NCBI RefSeq assembly: GCF_024972755.1 | Contig: NZ_CP087724.1 | Coordinates: 372,001 to 436,000, forward strand | From: Halanaeroarchaeum sp. HSR-CO | GTDB taxonomy: Archaea; Halobacteriota; Halobacteria; Halobacteriales; Halobacteriaceae | DNA length: 64,000 nucleotides | Direction: 5' to 3' | In this document: piece by piece, positions 17,146-25,791 of the stretch | How the letters are laid out: every line of letters begins with the position of its first letter | Position numbering within the stretch: position 1 is the stretch's first letter | The notes under the pieces: generated by a model | Told to the model about the DNA's origin: nothing | The model's input: only the letters and a program-made list of their open reading frames with translations | Databases searched by the model: none | Position numbers and translations under genes: made by a program

Positions 17146-17718
17146 CTATGCAAAGGTCACGTTCTGTTCCAGTTCGAACTCCACCGTCCCGTCGACGGTG
17201 TACGTGGTGAAGGTCCCACCGTCCAGGTCGTAGTCGACGTCGACGGCGAGTTCGACCGGCCACTCGTCGTCGAACGACCGGAGGAACCACTCGATGGTCA
17301 CGGTTCCGCGGCCCACCTCCTCGATATCCGGCACGGCGAACTGCCTGCCGTCGCTGTTCTCGTCGCGGGAGAAGTGGACGGCAGGGAAATCTCTCGACGG
17401 TGCCGCGAGGTACACTTCTGGCGCGGGTACGGCGGGCTCTCGCGTCCGAACGGTCACCGAGAGGTCCTCCACGGTCGTCTTCGCCCGGTGCCAGATGGAC
17501 AGCTGCATCCGGATGAGCCCCTGGTCGGTGACGGGGCCATACTGCACAGAGGTGACTGCGACGCGGCCGTCGTCGTCCCGATAGACGAGGTGGGTCTCGG
17601 TGTCCGCATCCTTGACCGTTGGATCCGTCATCCGAGTGGTCGTCGATGGGACCGAACAGCCGGCGAGCGCGCCGACGCCCGCGGTTCCGAAGGCCGCGAG
17701 ATACGTTCGTCGCTCCAT
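17146..17718 (-). CDS. Tat-exported lipoprotein of unknown function
   Basis: 190 residues. The N-terminus MERRTYLAAFGTAGVGALAGC has a twin Arg, a hydrophobic core and a lipobox Cys at residue 21, so it should be anchored on the outside of the membrane. The rest is predicted all-beta, with alternating hydrophobic strands such as GLIRMQLSIWHRAKTTVEDL, and is probably an immunoglobulin-like sandwich. I do not recognise a characterised family. It lies on the same strand as the aminopeptidase (58 nt downstream of it) and the W/Mo operon, but separate transcription is equally possible. Confidence 0.78.
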   Translation of the reverse strand: MERRTYLAAFGTAGVGALAGCSVPSTTTRMTDPTVKDADTETHLVYRDDDGRVAVTSVQYGPVTDQGLIRMQLSIWHRAKTTVEDLSVTVRTREPAVPAPEVYLAAPSRDFPAVHFSRDENSDGRQFAVPDIEEVGRGTVTIEWFLRSFDDEWPVELAVDVDYDLDGGTFTTYTVDGTVEFELEQNVTFA

Positions 17719-17776
17719 ACCGGACGGTCCGGCCGCTGACCGATAATCTCCCCGGTGACTACGATCGGCGTTTGAG

Positions 17777-18877
17777 TTACGCGTCCTCGAACCCGTCCTC
17801 CCAGCGGAACCGGCCGTTGCGCTGGACGACCTCGTCGTCGACGAGCATCCGGGCGTCCTCGGACGTGTCCGTGATCATGTCGACGTGGACGGCACTCTGG
17901 TTGCCCGTCTCCCCCTCGGGCAGGGTGGCGTCGTAGGCCCGTCCCAGCGCGAGGTGGACGGTCTCGCCCATCTTCTCGTCGAAGAGGATGTTGTCGGTGA
18001 CCCGGTCGATACCGCGGTTCATCCCGATGCCGAGCTCGCCGAGCCGTCGCGCTCCCGCGTCGGTCTCGACGGTTTCGGTGACGACTGCCTCTCCCTGTGC
18101 GGCCGACCAGTCGACCACCTCGCCGTCCTCGAAGGTGAGCCGGACGTCTTGGACGCGCCGACCGTCGATGGTCATCGGCACGTCGAACAGGACCGTCCCC
18201 TCGGTGGCGTACGGCGCGGTGAACACCTCGCCGCTCGGGAGATTGTGCGAGTCGTAGGCGACGGAGGCGGCGCTGTTGACCGCAGTCCGTCCCTCGATGG
18301 CCATCGTCAGATCCGTCTCCGCTTTGATCAGTCTGACTTCGCTGCCGTCGTCGAGGACGTCTTTCAGTCGGTCCATCTCCCCGGCGAGTGCCTCCCAGTC
18401 GCGGAGGACCGCGCCGTAGACGAAGTCCTGGTAGGCCCGGTAGGACATCCCGGCCTGCTGGGCGAGCGACCGCGTCGGATGCTGGGTCGATACCCAGTCG
18501 GTGTCCATCCGGGCTTCGCGGATCCCCGCCCGGGACCGGCGGTACTCCTGTCTGGTCTCTCCGGGAACGTCGGCCAGCTCGGCGGTGTTCCGGCCACCGC
18601 CGAGGAGCAGGACGCTGTCCGCGTTTCGATACAGCGCGAGTTCGTGGGCCGGATCCTCGTCGAACTCCCTCTCGCGGGCGTCGAGGTAGGCGCTCTGCAG
18701 TTCGGTAGCGGCGTTGATAATCACCGGGTTCGCTCCCCGTTCCCCGAGCACCTCGAGGACGGCGACCCCGAGGTCGTGAGCCGCCGGCCCGACCGACACG
18801 ACGACGTCGTCGCCGGCGTCGATACGGGCGCTCCAGTCGACGAGGACGGTCGCGTGCTCCCTGACTCGTTCGTCCAT
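17777..18877 (-). CDS. M29-family metal aminopeptidase
   Basis: 366 residues, typical for the thermophilic aminopeptidase (M29) family, which removes N-terminal residues using a pair of metal ions in the cytoplasm. Features include the N-terminal Rossmann-like part (VVVSVGPAAHDLG) and the metal-binding C-terminal part: NLPSGEVFTAP (Glu ligand), LGELGIGMNRGID (Glu), KMGETVHLALGRAY (Glu/His) and SAVHVDMITD (His, Asp). Its start is 40 nt downstream of mobA on the same strand, so it may be the tail of the W/Mo operon by read-through. No functional link to that operon is known. Confidence 0.9.
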   Translation of the reverse strand: MDERVREHATVLVDWSARIDAGDDVVVSVGPAAHDLGVAVLEVLGERGANPVIINAATELQSAYLDAREREFDEDPAHELALYRNADSVLLLGGGRNTAELADVPGETRQEYRRSRAGIREARMDTDWVSTQHPTRSLAQQAGMSYRAYQDFVYGAVLRDWEALAGEMDRLKDVLDDGSEVRLIKAETDLTMAIEGRTAVNSAASVAYDSHNLPSGEVFTAPYATEGTVLFDVPMTIDGRRVQDVRLTFEDGEVVDWSAAQGEAVVTETVETDAGARRLGELGIGMNRGIDRVTDNILFDEKMGETVHLALGRAYDATLPEGETGNQSAVHVDMITDTSEDARMLVDDEVVQRNGRFRWEDGFEDA

Positions 18878-18917
18878 ACCGGCTGCTTACGCTGGCGCCG
18901 AGAAAGGCCTCCCGGAC

Positions 18918-19538
18918 CTACGACCGGTCGATCCGGGTCGCGGCAGTCCGCAAGTCTTCCGGCGTATTGACGTTGAAGAACGTGTCGGTGGACGCCACGG
19001 CGTCCGGATTCCAGACGACGACGTGATTGAGCTCGAAGGCGGGTTCGATCGGGCGTTCGACGCCGCCTTCGAGCGCGTCGTCGAGCGCGTCGACGAACGG
19101 CTCGACGGCGTAGACTGCCTGCAGCGGCTGATACCACCCCTCGTCCTGTCGCGGGAGCGCCGCCTCGACCTGCGCGGCCCGATCGAAGAGAAAGGCGAGG
19201 AAGTCCCGGTCGACGAAGGGCATATCGCAGGCCAGAACCACCGCGTACCGCCCGTTCGCGGCGTCGAGTCCGCGCCGCATTCCGGCCAGCGGTCCCGCGT
19301 TCGGCCGCTCGTCGGGGGCAACGGTGACGGCCGTGTCCTCGAAGACGGCGTCCAGCTGTGATCGCTGGCGTGGGTGACAGTTGACGACGACCTCGTCGAC
19401 GACCGGATCGACGCGGTCGGTCACGTGCCGGACGAGCGGGCGGCCGGCGAGGTCGGCGAACACTTTATCCTGGTCGCCGAACCGCTTCGAGGCACCGCCA
19501 CAGACGACGACCGCGGTGCGGGCGACCGTCTCAGACAT
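18918..19538 (-). CDS. mobA: Molybdenum cofactor guanylyltransferase
   Basis: 206 residues. MobA transfers GMP from GTP to Mo/W-molybdopterin, giving the bis-MGD form used by DMSO-reductase-family enzymes such as the formate dehydrogenase in this operon. The nucleotide loop reads VVCGGASKRFGDQDKVFADL (variant of the GGxSxRMGxDK loop, with Phe for Met). The metal/nucleotide segment is VVLACDMPFVD and the substrate region is NAGPLAGMRRGLD. VNTPEDL near the C-terminus is standard. The start overlaps the upstream AOR gene by 8 nt, making it the last gene of the eight-gene operon. Confidence 0.9.
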   Translation of the reverse strand: MSETVARTAVVVCGGASKRFGDQDKVFADLAGRPLVRHVTDRVDPVVDEVVVNCHPRQRSQLDAVFEDTAVTVAPDERPNAGPLAGMRRGLDAANGRYAVVLACDMPFVDRDFLAFLFDRAAQVEAALPRQDEGWYQPLQAVYAVEPFVDALDDALEGGVERPIEPAFELNHVVVWNPDAVASTDTFFNVNTPEDLRTAATRIDRS

Positions 19539-21399
19539 CGGTTGGGGTGGCCGTTCGCGGGTGCGACCGACTGACTGCCCCTCGGTCGTCGATCAGGTCG
19601 CCGAGACCCAGCCGTTCGAGGGTTCCCGGCTCGATACCCTCGTCGGTCCACCCGCGCAGATCGTAGTAGCGTTCTCGCATCGTCGCGAGTTCGTCTGCGG
19701 AGAACGATAGCTCCGGCAAGTCGGTGCCGGCCGGCGACCCCTGGATCGGCTGGCGGAGTCGGTCGGGCAGGTCGTCGTGATCGACCGTGAACCCTTCCCG
19801 GGCCGCGAAAATCTTCCCGAGTGTGAAGTTTCGCTCGCCGATGCGCAGGGAGGCATCGACGTCCAGGTCTAGCCCGGTGGTGGCCGCGACGAGACTGACG
19901 ATGTCCCGGTAGTTCCGGTCGCGCCCGACCGTGGTCACGAGGTGTGAACAGAACACGAGCGAGTTCACGAAGCTCTGGGCGTTCTCGAAGACGATCACCG
20001 CTTCCGGTTTCCCCGTCGTCTCGGCCATGGCCAGGCCGGTGTCGACGGGGAGCGCCGTCTCCACGGCCGCCCGCTCCAGCAGTGCGTCGTCGAACCCCTC
20101 GGTGTGGGTACCGCCGCGCGGCGAGACCGCCGCCGAGAGTCCAACCCCCTTCTTGCCCCGGGGATCGTGCATACTCGCCGGCGCGCCCTTGATATGAGCG
20201 ACGCCGCCGTCCAGTTCGAGGGCGTCCTCGGTCGCCTTCGGGCCGTCAGCCAGGACCACGCCGATCCCCTCGCGGTGGGCGATCTTCTCGATCAGTTCGA
20301 GGATCGCCCGGGAATCGCCCCACTCGTAGCGCTCCGTGGCCTCCATGGCCGCCGCGATGGCGTGACCCGTACCGATCGTATCCAGGCCGTAGGCGTTACA
20401 GCGGCGATTCGCCTCGGTGATCGTCGCGAGGTCGTCGTTCATCACGAGGCTGCCGAAGGAGACGATAGTCTCGTACTCCGGGCCGCCGGTTCGCACGGTC
20501 TCCTCGTCGATCGTCGTCGAGACCGTGTTCTTGCACTTCACCGGGCAGTTGACACAGCCGTGTTGGTCGACGGTGAGCCCATCGAGGGCTGCACCGCCGA
20601 TCTCGGCCGCTCCCTCGAACGAGCCGTCCGCGAAGTTCTTCGTCGGGAGCATTCCTCGCTCGTTCAGGATCTCGACGTTGGTCGTCGTCCCGAACTCGCC
20701 CCAGGCCATCAGGCGGTCGTTCTCCCGGAGCGACCGCATGAACGCGGTCCGCTCTTCCTGCAGGCGGTCGGGATCCGCGATCGGTGGCGGCGTCGAACCC
20801 CCGACCACGACGCCTTTGAGCCGTTTGGCACCCATGACGGCCGCCAGCCCCCGCCCGGCGGCGGCCCGGGCGTCGTCCGTGATGATGGCGGCGATGCGAA
20901 CCTGTCGCTCGCCGGCCGGTCCGATGCAGGCGGCCGATCGGGCGCCCGGAGCGAGGTCGCCGGTACAGTCGTCCACCCGCCGACCCCACTGGTCCGCCGC
21001 GGGACGCAACGCGGGGTCGCCATCGGTCACTTCGAGGACGACCGGTTCGTCCGCGGTACCCCGGATAACCACGCCGTCGAACCCGGAGAGCGCGAGCTGC
21101 CGTCCGAACCGGCCGCCAGCGAAGGACTCGCCGAGACTGCCGGTGAGTGGCGATTTACTTCCGACCCAGACCCGGGACGCCCCAGGGACCCCCGTTCCGG
21201 TCAGCGGCCCGGTGGTGAAGACCAGCGTGTTCTCGGGACCCAGTGGATCGACGTCCGCCGACTGCCGCTCGAGCAGGAGCCGAATTCCGAGGCCGCGGCC
21301 ACCCAGGTGGTCGCTGAGCCAGCGGTCCGGAATCCCGACGGTCTCGACGGTGCGGTCGTCGAGGTCGACTGCCAGGAGGTTACCGTGGAATCCGTCCAT
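19531..21399 (-). CDS. Aldehyde:ferredoxin oxidoreductase family (tungsten) protein
   Basis: 622 residues, full AOR length. AORs use a W-bispterin site and one [4Fe-4S] cluster to oxidise aldehydes to acids, or run in reverse, with ferredoxin. Pterin-binding signatures are HLGGRGLGIRLLL (about 31-43) and GSLGESFAGGRFGRQLA (about 87-103). Cluster ligands are Cys282, Cys285, Cys289 (HGCVNCPVKC) and Cys484 (LVFCSHLV). The start at 21399 (MDGFHGNLLAVDL) matches the family N-terminus and overlaps the polyferredoxin gene by 20 nt. No Tat signal is present, so it is cytoplasmic. The subgroup (AOR, FOR, GOR or an uncharacterised type) is not decided. Confidence 0.92.
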   Translation of the reverse strand: MDGFHGNLLAVDLDDRTVETVGIPDRWLSDHLGGRGLGIRLLLERQSADVDPLGPENTLVFTTGPLTGTGVPGASRVWVGSKSPLTGSLGESFAGGRFGRQLALSGFDGVVIRGTADEPVVLEVTDGDPALRPAADQWGRRVDDCTGDLAPGARSAACIGPAGERQVRIAAIITDDARAAAGRGLAAVMGAKRLKGVVVGGSTPPPIADPDRLQEERTAFMRSLRENDRLMAWGEFGTTTNVEILNERGMLPTKNFADGSFEGAAEIGGAALDGLTVDQHGCVNCPVKCKNTVSTTIDEETVRTGGPEYETIVSFGSLVMNDDLATITEANRRCNAYGLDTIGTGHAIAAAMEATERYEWGDSRAILELIEKIAHREGIGVVLADGPKATEDALELDGGVAHIKGAPASMHDPRGKKGVGLSAAVSPRGGTHTEGFDDALLERAAVETALPVDTGLAMAETTGKPEAVIVFENAQSFVNSLVFCSHLVTTVGRDRNYRDIVSLVAATTGLDLDVDASLRIGERNFTLGKIFAAREGFTVDHDDLPDRLRQPIQGSPAGTDLPELSFSADELATMRERYYDLRGWTDEGIEPGTLERLGLGDLIDDRGAVSRSHPRTATPTDV

Positions 21400-23380
21400 C
21401 GGTTGGGCGTCCCTCCATCGTTCTACATGACGGGCACACCTCGAGGTCGAGCGCCTCGAGGCTCGCATCGTCGAGTCGGTCGCGCATCGCGTCCAGTCCG
21501 GACTGCGATGCGAACGGTTCCCCACACACTCGACACTCCACGCGGTCCTGCTCGACGACCGTCCGAGTGTCTCCGAGCGATCCCGCTTCGACGGTGATCG
21601 TCTCCGTGACCGTGATGGCGTCTTCCGGACAGCCGGTCTCGCAGAGCCCACAGCCGACACAGGCCGCCGGATCGAAGGACAGCGTGCCGTCGGACTGGGT
21701 GAGTGCACCGGTCGGACAGAGGTTGTCACAGGTATCACAGAGCGTGCACGCCGACTCCTCGACGGCCACCTCTCCCACTCCCGGTGCAGTCACGGTCACC
21801 GTCCCACCGCCCTGGTCGGCGACCATCGCCACGGTGGCATCCCGGCCGAGCGCGTGTCGGGAGTCGAGGGAGACGGCACCGGTCTCGGCCGCTTCGCGGG
21901 CGTCGGACGGCAGCATCGTGGACAGCGTCTCGGCGAGGCCGGCCGGCGAGGCGGTATCGGCGACGTGGACGCGTTCGCCGACGCCGATATCCGCGAGCGC
22001 GCGGTTCGCCGACCGGGCGGTTTCCGTCACGGGGTCGAGGGGCCGTTCGGGGTCGCTCGCCAACAATACGCCGTCGGCACCGAGTGCGACCACGTACTCG
22101 GCGACTGCGTCGGGAACGGCCAGCACGTTCGGCACCGTGATCGGAATCACCGGTGGGGTCGGCCGTCCGGTTAGCGCCGCCTCGAACGCCGGCCGAACGC
22201 CGTCACTGACGAAGGCGACGGCGAAGGGAACCGGTTCGGTGCCGCGCGACAGCAACCCCCCACCGATCTCGTGTGTCTCGAGGAGCGGCCCGACGGCGTC
22301 GCGGACCATCCTCGCGTGGGTGGCGACGTCGAATGTCCGGGTGGGCTCGATCGAATCGGTGGGACAGACAGACACGCAGGTGCCACAGGCGACACAGCGG
22401 TCCGGCCTGATCCGTACGCCGCCATCGCCGGCGATCGAGACCTCGATTGCGTCGTTCGGACAGGCCGCCTCGCAGGCTGAACAGCCGGCCTGGCCGTTCC
22501 GACCGACCGCACAGGTCTCGGCGTCGACGGTGACCGGTTCGGCGTGTCGACGGTCGGCCGCCTCGCGCACCGCCGCCGTGACGCCGGCGCTCTCGGTGTG
22601 CATCCAGATGGTGTCCGCCAGATCGCCGTCGTACTCCGGCCACACGATCTGGTCGGCGGCGAGCGTGTCCGTGTACGGGTCGTCGGCCGGGCGGATCGCG
22701 TCGACGGGACAGACTCCGCCGATCGGTTCGTCGGTTTCGACGGCGACCGGGACGTTCGTGGTGGCCTCGGGATACTGTCTGAGACAGCGCCCACAGCCGG
22801 TGCAGTCCGGCGTCACGCGACTGGAGACGGTGAGTTCGTACCCGCTTTCGGCCTGGGTGACGTCGACGACCGTTCCGGGTCGAACCGCAACGTCGTTCGG
22901 CATCGACGCTGCGGAGAGTTCCCGACCGTCGGCGAGTAGCGTGACGTCGGCGACCGCGGCCAGATCGGTGGCCGCCGTCGGATCGCCGACCACCACGACG
23001 TCGTCGCGTTCGTCGGCCGTCTCGTGAACGAAGTCGGCGCGGTCGGGCATCGCCGCGAGCTCGGCATTACCCGCGCCGGCGACGATCGCGGTCGCCTGTG
23101 GTTCTTGCTGGCCGGCACCCAGGTACGGGCTGATCGTCGCCGTCTGAATGTCGGCGTCCTCGAGCGCCGCGCGGAACGACTCGCGGATCGGATCGTCGCC
23201 AGCGATCAGGAGCACCGCATCCGGATCGGCGTCGAGGACTCGGTCCCTGAGGTCCGCCGCGTGGGCCGATAGTGATGGGGTCGTCACCGTCTCGGCCGCG
23301 GTCAGGGCCCCGGCGACCGCCTCTCTATCGATAGCCGCGGTGCCCCGGCAGTCACTCACGACGGCGACGACGTGGCTCAT
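21380..23380 (-). CDS. Polyferredoxin with HdrA/MvhD-like core
   Basis: 666 residues, soluble. Five [4Fe-4S]-type motifs are visible: Cys193/196/199 with Cys224, Cys290/300/303/307, Cys329/332/335/339, Cys545/548/551/555 and Cys574/577/580/584. A C-terminal CxxC...CxxC knuckle (616/619 and 649/652) follows. Between the second and third pairs (about 386-480), VPNVLAVPDAVAEYVVALGADGVLLASDPER resembles in outline the MvhD domain that passes electrons to heterodisulfide reductase (shown here as a description; key residues GADGVLLA at 434-441), but the Cys of MvhD are absent. The N-terminal 180 residues are also Cys-poor and Rossmann-like. It is probably an electron hub between the AOR and the formate dehydrogenase. 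Confidence 0.85.
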   Translation of the reverse strand: MSHVVAVVSDCRGTAAIDREAVAGALTAAETVTTPSLSAHAADLRDRVLDADPDAVLLIAGDDPIRESFRAALEDADIQTATISPYLGAGQQEPQATAIVAGAGNAELAAMPDRADFVHETADERDDVVVVGDPTAATDLAAVADVTLLADGRELSAASMPNDVAVRPGTVVDVTQAESGYELTVSSRVTPDCTGCGRCLRQYPEATTNVPVAVETDEPIGGVCPVDAIRPADDPYTDTLAADQIVWPEYDGDLADTIWMHTESAGVTAAVREAADRRHAEPVTVDAETCAVGRNGQAGCSACEAACPNDAIEVSIAGDGGVRIRPDRCVACGTCVSVCPTDSIEPTRTFDVATHARMVRDAVGPLLETHEIGGGLLSRGTEPVPFAVAFVSDGVRPAFEAALTGRPTPPVIPITVPNVLAVPDAVAEYVVALGADGVLLASDPERPLDPVTETARSANRALADIGVGERVHVADTASPAGLAETLSTMLPSDAREAAETGAVSLDSRHALGRDATVAMVADQGGGTVTVTAPGVGEVAVEESACTLCDTCDNLCPTGALTQSDGTLSFDPAACVGCGLCETGCPEDAITVTETITVEAGSLGDTRTVVEQDRVECRVCGEPFASQSGLDAMRDRLDDASLEALDLEVCPSCRTMEGRPTDGRIPR

Positions 23381-23985
23381 CGATCGACCTCCAGCCTGTC
23401 CATGTCGACGGCGACCAGTCCCGCCGCGACGTCGGCCACGGCTGGGTAGAACGGGCCGTCGGCCGTTTCCCGGACGTCCGCGGCCAGCGCGTCGAACCAG
23501 TCACCGTGTGCCGCGAGGAACCGAACTTTCGCGTCGGGATCGCTCGCCGCTCGGTTGGAGAGTTCCCGGAGCGCGGCGAGTTCTACGGCCGCGTGGTCGG
23601 CTTCCTCTTTGAGGTCGGCCGCCGGTTCGATACCCAGTGCGTCGTAGTCCCGGGACACCGCTGCGAGTGGTTCGCCGAGGAAGTCGCCGGCGTACCAGGA
23701 TTCGTGGATCTGGAGTTGCGGTCGCGGGCCCACGAACAGGCGCGTGTACTCGGTCGCCAGGCGATCTGCCTCCTCGGCGGGGTCCTCGACCCCGTCGGCC
23801 CACGTCCGAAGCGCCTCGAGGCCGGCAGCGAGTCGATCGTCCGGCGCGACGGCCGGGTCCGGGAGTGCACCGTCGTGCAGCGTACGGACCCACGCCTCCG
23901 TCGGTGGATCCGCGAAGGCGGTGGCGGCGAAGTCGTATAGCTGGGCGAGCGTCGATTCCGCGTCGGGGTCAGTTGTGGGAGTCAT
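23377..23985 (-). CDS. torD: TorD/DmsD-type molybdoenzyme chaperone
   Basis: 202 residues, all-helical, of typical TorD length. These chaperones bind the Tat signal and apo form of a bis-MGD enzyme until cofactor insertion is complete. LATEYTRLFVGPRPQLQIHESWY (about residues 76-98) is the diagnostic E-Y-x-x-L-F-x-G-P region, with the E-S-x-x family contact; DHAAVELAALREL is the following helix. The client is presumably the Tat-signal formate dehydrogenase subunit encoded four genes upstream in the same operon. Overlaps of 4 nt with both neighbours indicate co-translation. Confidence 0.9.
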   Translation of the reverse strand: MTPTTDPDAESTLAQLYDFAATAFADPPTEAWVRTLHDGALPDPAVAPDDRLAAGLEALRTWADGVEDPAEEADRLATEYTRLFVGPRPQLQIHESWYAGDFLGEPLAAVSRDYDALGIEPAADLKEEADHAAVELAALRELSNRAASDPDAKVRFLAAHGDWFDALAADVRETADGPFYPAVADVAAGLVAVDMDRLEVDR

Positions 23986-24929
23986 AGGTCAGTGTCTCCG
24001 GTGAGTCGCAGGGAGAGGCCGTAGAACAGGGCGAGCAGTCCGGCCAGGAGGACGATCGCCACCAGATTCAATCCGATCGTCCAGACGAACCCGAGGCTGC
24101 CGCCCATGAGTGCGCCGGGTTCGAGGTCGAATAGCAGCGTCTCCCCGGTGCCTGGCAGGGGTGCCAGCACGCGGTCCAGAACGATCCCGGAGTAGACGAC
24201 GGCGAAGACGACGAGGACGCCGATGGCGCCGGCGACCTCTGGTGTCCGACGAGCCGTGGACCCGCCGTCGGCGGCGACGCGGCCGTCACCGACCCAGTCG
24301 GCCCACTCCTTGCGGGCGCGTTCGACCGAAACGCGGCCCGTGAACATGGACTCGTCCAGGGGGAATTCGACCATGTGGGTGTCCCAGAGATGGTAGGTCA
24401 CGCCCATCAGCAGCGTGTAGGCGACCACTGCGTGCACGTCGCTGACGATCAAAAACGACGGCTTGTAGGCCAGTAGCAATCCAGGGAAGGTCAACACCAG
24501 TCCGGTGGCGACCAGGACGAGGGACTCCGCGGCGATGATCAGGATCTCCGATTTCTGGATCCAGGTGTACTTCCCCGCGGTCGGTTTGGGGCCCACGCCG
24601 ACGGCCCACTTCGCGTAGGCGATGGCTTCGCGAACGGTCTCGCCGTCCGGGAGCCAGGCGGTGGGAACGTCGCCGGTAAAAAGCCCCAGCAGGACGTAAA
24701 ACGCGTAGTAGAGGAGGACGACGAAGAGGAGAACCCCCACCAGCACGTGGACCAGGATCAGATTGTCGCTCCCGACGAGCGCCGCGATCCACCCGACGTG
24801 GCTCCCGAAGGTGATGCCCAGTCCCGTCAGCAGCAGGGATAGGATCGAGGCCGCCAGCAGGAGGTGGACGTACACCTGGACGCCGGTGAACCGCACCAAT
24901 CCGCCGGTATCCGCGTGGCCGTCGCTCAT
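23982..24929 (-). CDS. Cytochrome b subunit of formate dehydrogenase
   Basis: 315 residues from the ATG at 24929, which overlaps the preceding stop by 4 nt. Four helices similar to the di-haem FdnI/HydC cytochrome b fold are seen: VQVYVHLLLAASILSLLLTG, LVHVLVGVLLFVVLLYYAFY, ILIIAAESLVLVATGLVL and VHAVVAYTLLMGVTYHLW. They carry candidate haem His residues, and two extra C-terminal helices follow (about 235-255 and 285-310). It should take electrons from the Fe-S subunit to the quinone pool. The C-terminal two-helix extension is longer than FdnI (about 215 residues) and may dock another partner. Confidence 0.85.
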   Translation of the reverse strand: MSDGHADTGGLVRFTGVQVYVHLLLAASILSLLLTGLGITFGSHVGWIAALVGSDNLILVHVLVGVLLFVVLLYYAFYVLLGLFTGDVPTAWLPDGETVREAIAYAKWAVGVGPKPTAGKYTWIQKSEILIIAAESLVLVATGLVLTFPGLLLAYKPSFLIVSDVHAVVAYTLLMGVTYHLWDTHMVEFPLDESMFTGRVSVERARKEWADWVGDGRVAADGGSTARRTPEVAGAIGVLVVFAVVYSGIVLDRVLAPLPGTGETLLFDLEPGALMGGSLGFVWTIGLNLVAIVLLAGLLALFYGLSLRLTGDTDL

Positions 24930-25213
24930 GCGATCGCCTCCGTGTCGGACCGTTTGAGGCCGAGGAGCAGGAGGACGGACACTCCGGCGACCACGCCGGT
25001 CACGTACAGCCCGACGATTCCCCGCGCGAGCAGCCACGTGCCAGTGTACGCCTCGTACTGGGCGGGCTGGCCGGCGACGGTCGCGAGCGTATCACGCATC
25101 CAGACGCCGGTCGTGAGACCGGGTGCGGCGGCGTCCAGGGCGAACAACACCACGCCGGCGACGATGACCGCTCCGGAGGCCGCCACGGCGTGTCTGAGTG
25201 TCTTGGTGTTCAT
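24926..25213 (-). CDS. Small two-helix membrane subunit
   Basis: 95 residues with two clear transmembrane segments: AAASGAVIVAGVVLFAL-type helix near residues 10-28 and IVGLYVTGVVAGVSVLLLLGL near 66-86. A periplasm-like loop of about 35 residues joins them. No recognised domain. It lies between the Fe-S subunit and cytochrome b genes and overlaps the latter by 4 nt. The E. coli FdnH Fe-S subunit carries its own membrane helix and the one here does not, so this peptide may supply the missing anchor. That is an inference from gene order. Confidence 0.75.
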   Translation of the reverse strand: MNTKTLRHAVAASGAVIVAGVVLFALDAAAPGLTTGVWMRDTLATVAGQPAQYEAYTGTWLLARGIVGLYVTGVVAGVSVLLLLGLKRSDTEAIA

Positions 25214-25236
25214 CGTTCGGTAATGGGAGAGTCGAG

Positions 25237-25791
25237 TCAGTCACTTCCCACGCCGAAGACGACCTCGGACTCCGCGGCGCTGAAGGCGGTCTCGCTCCCG
25301 CGACTGCGGAGCTCGGAGGCGATCTCCCCCGGCGTCCCGAAGACCAGGGCGTCCGTCGGACAGGTCTCCACGCAGGCCGGCTCCTCGCCGTCTTCGAGGC
25401 GATCGACACAGGTCGTACACTTGTCCATGGTCCCGGCCCCGCCGGTAGTGGCCGATTCCTCGGGGTACTGGGGGGCGCCGAACGGACAGGCCCACGAACA
25501 GTACGAACAGCCGATACAGGTGTCCTGGTCGACCTGCACGAGACCGTGCTCGTCGCGGTGGAGGGCGTCGGTCGGACACACGTCGATACAGGGCGCCTCC
25601 TCGCAGTTATAGCACTGCATCGGCGTGTGGGACTCGCCGCCCGAATAGCGGGTCCCCTCCTCGCCCTCGTTGTGGGTCACGACCTCGATACGCTCGGCCG
25701 AGTGGGGGACGTCCCACTCGACCTTGCAGGCGACCTCACAGCCGCCGCAGTCGATACAGCGGTCGCCGTCGGGAACGACGCGCAGCGTCAT
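25237..25791 (-). CDS. Formate dehydrogenase Fe-S (electron transfer) subunit
   Basis: 184 residues with four [4Fe-4S] motifs in the FdnH/DmsB order: CIDCGGCEVAC (about 13-23), CYNCEEAPCIDVC, CIGCSYCSWAC and the split CTTC...CVETC. These relay electrons from the catalytic subunit toward the membrane. There is no Tat signal and no C-terminal transmembrane helix, so export would be by hitch-hiking on the catalytic subunit. The start overlaps the fdh alpha stop by 4 nt and the next gene begins 23 nt downstream. Confidence 0.9.
   Translation of the reverse strand: MTLRVVPDGDRCIDCGGCEVACKVEWDVPHSAERIEVVTHNEGEEGTRYSGGESHTPMQCYNCEEAPCIDVCPTDALHRDEHGLVQVDQDTCIGCSYCSWACPFGAPQYPEESATTGGAGTMDKCTTCVDRLEDGEEPACVETCPTDALVFGTPGEIASELRSRGSETAFSAAESEVVFGVGSD

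Noticed and set aside
16335-17153. Several open frames over and after the RNase P RNA
   Set aside because: They run through conserved RNA core sequence or the hairpin region and show no protein features.
20104-21597. Long plus-strand open frames antisense to the AOR gene
   Set aside because: Antisense shadows without motifs; the AOR gene has Fe-S and pterin signatures.
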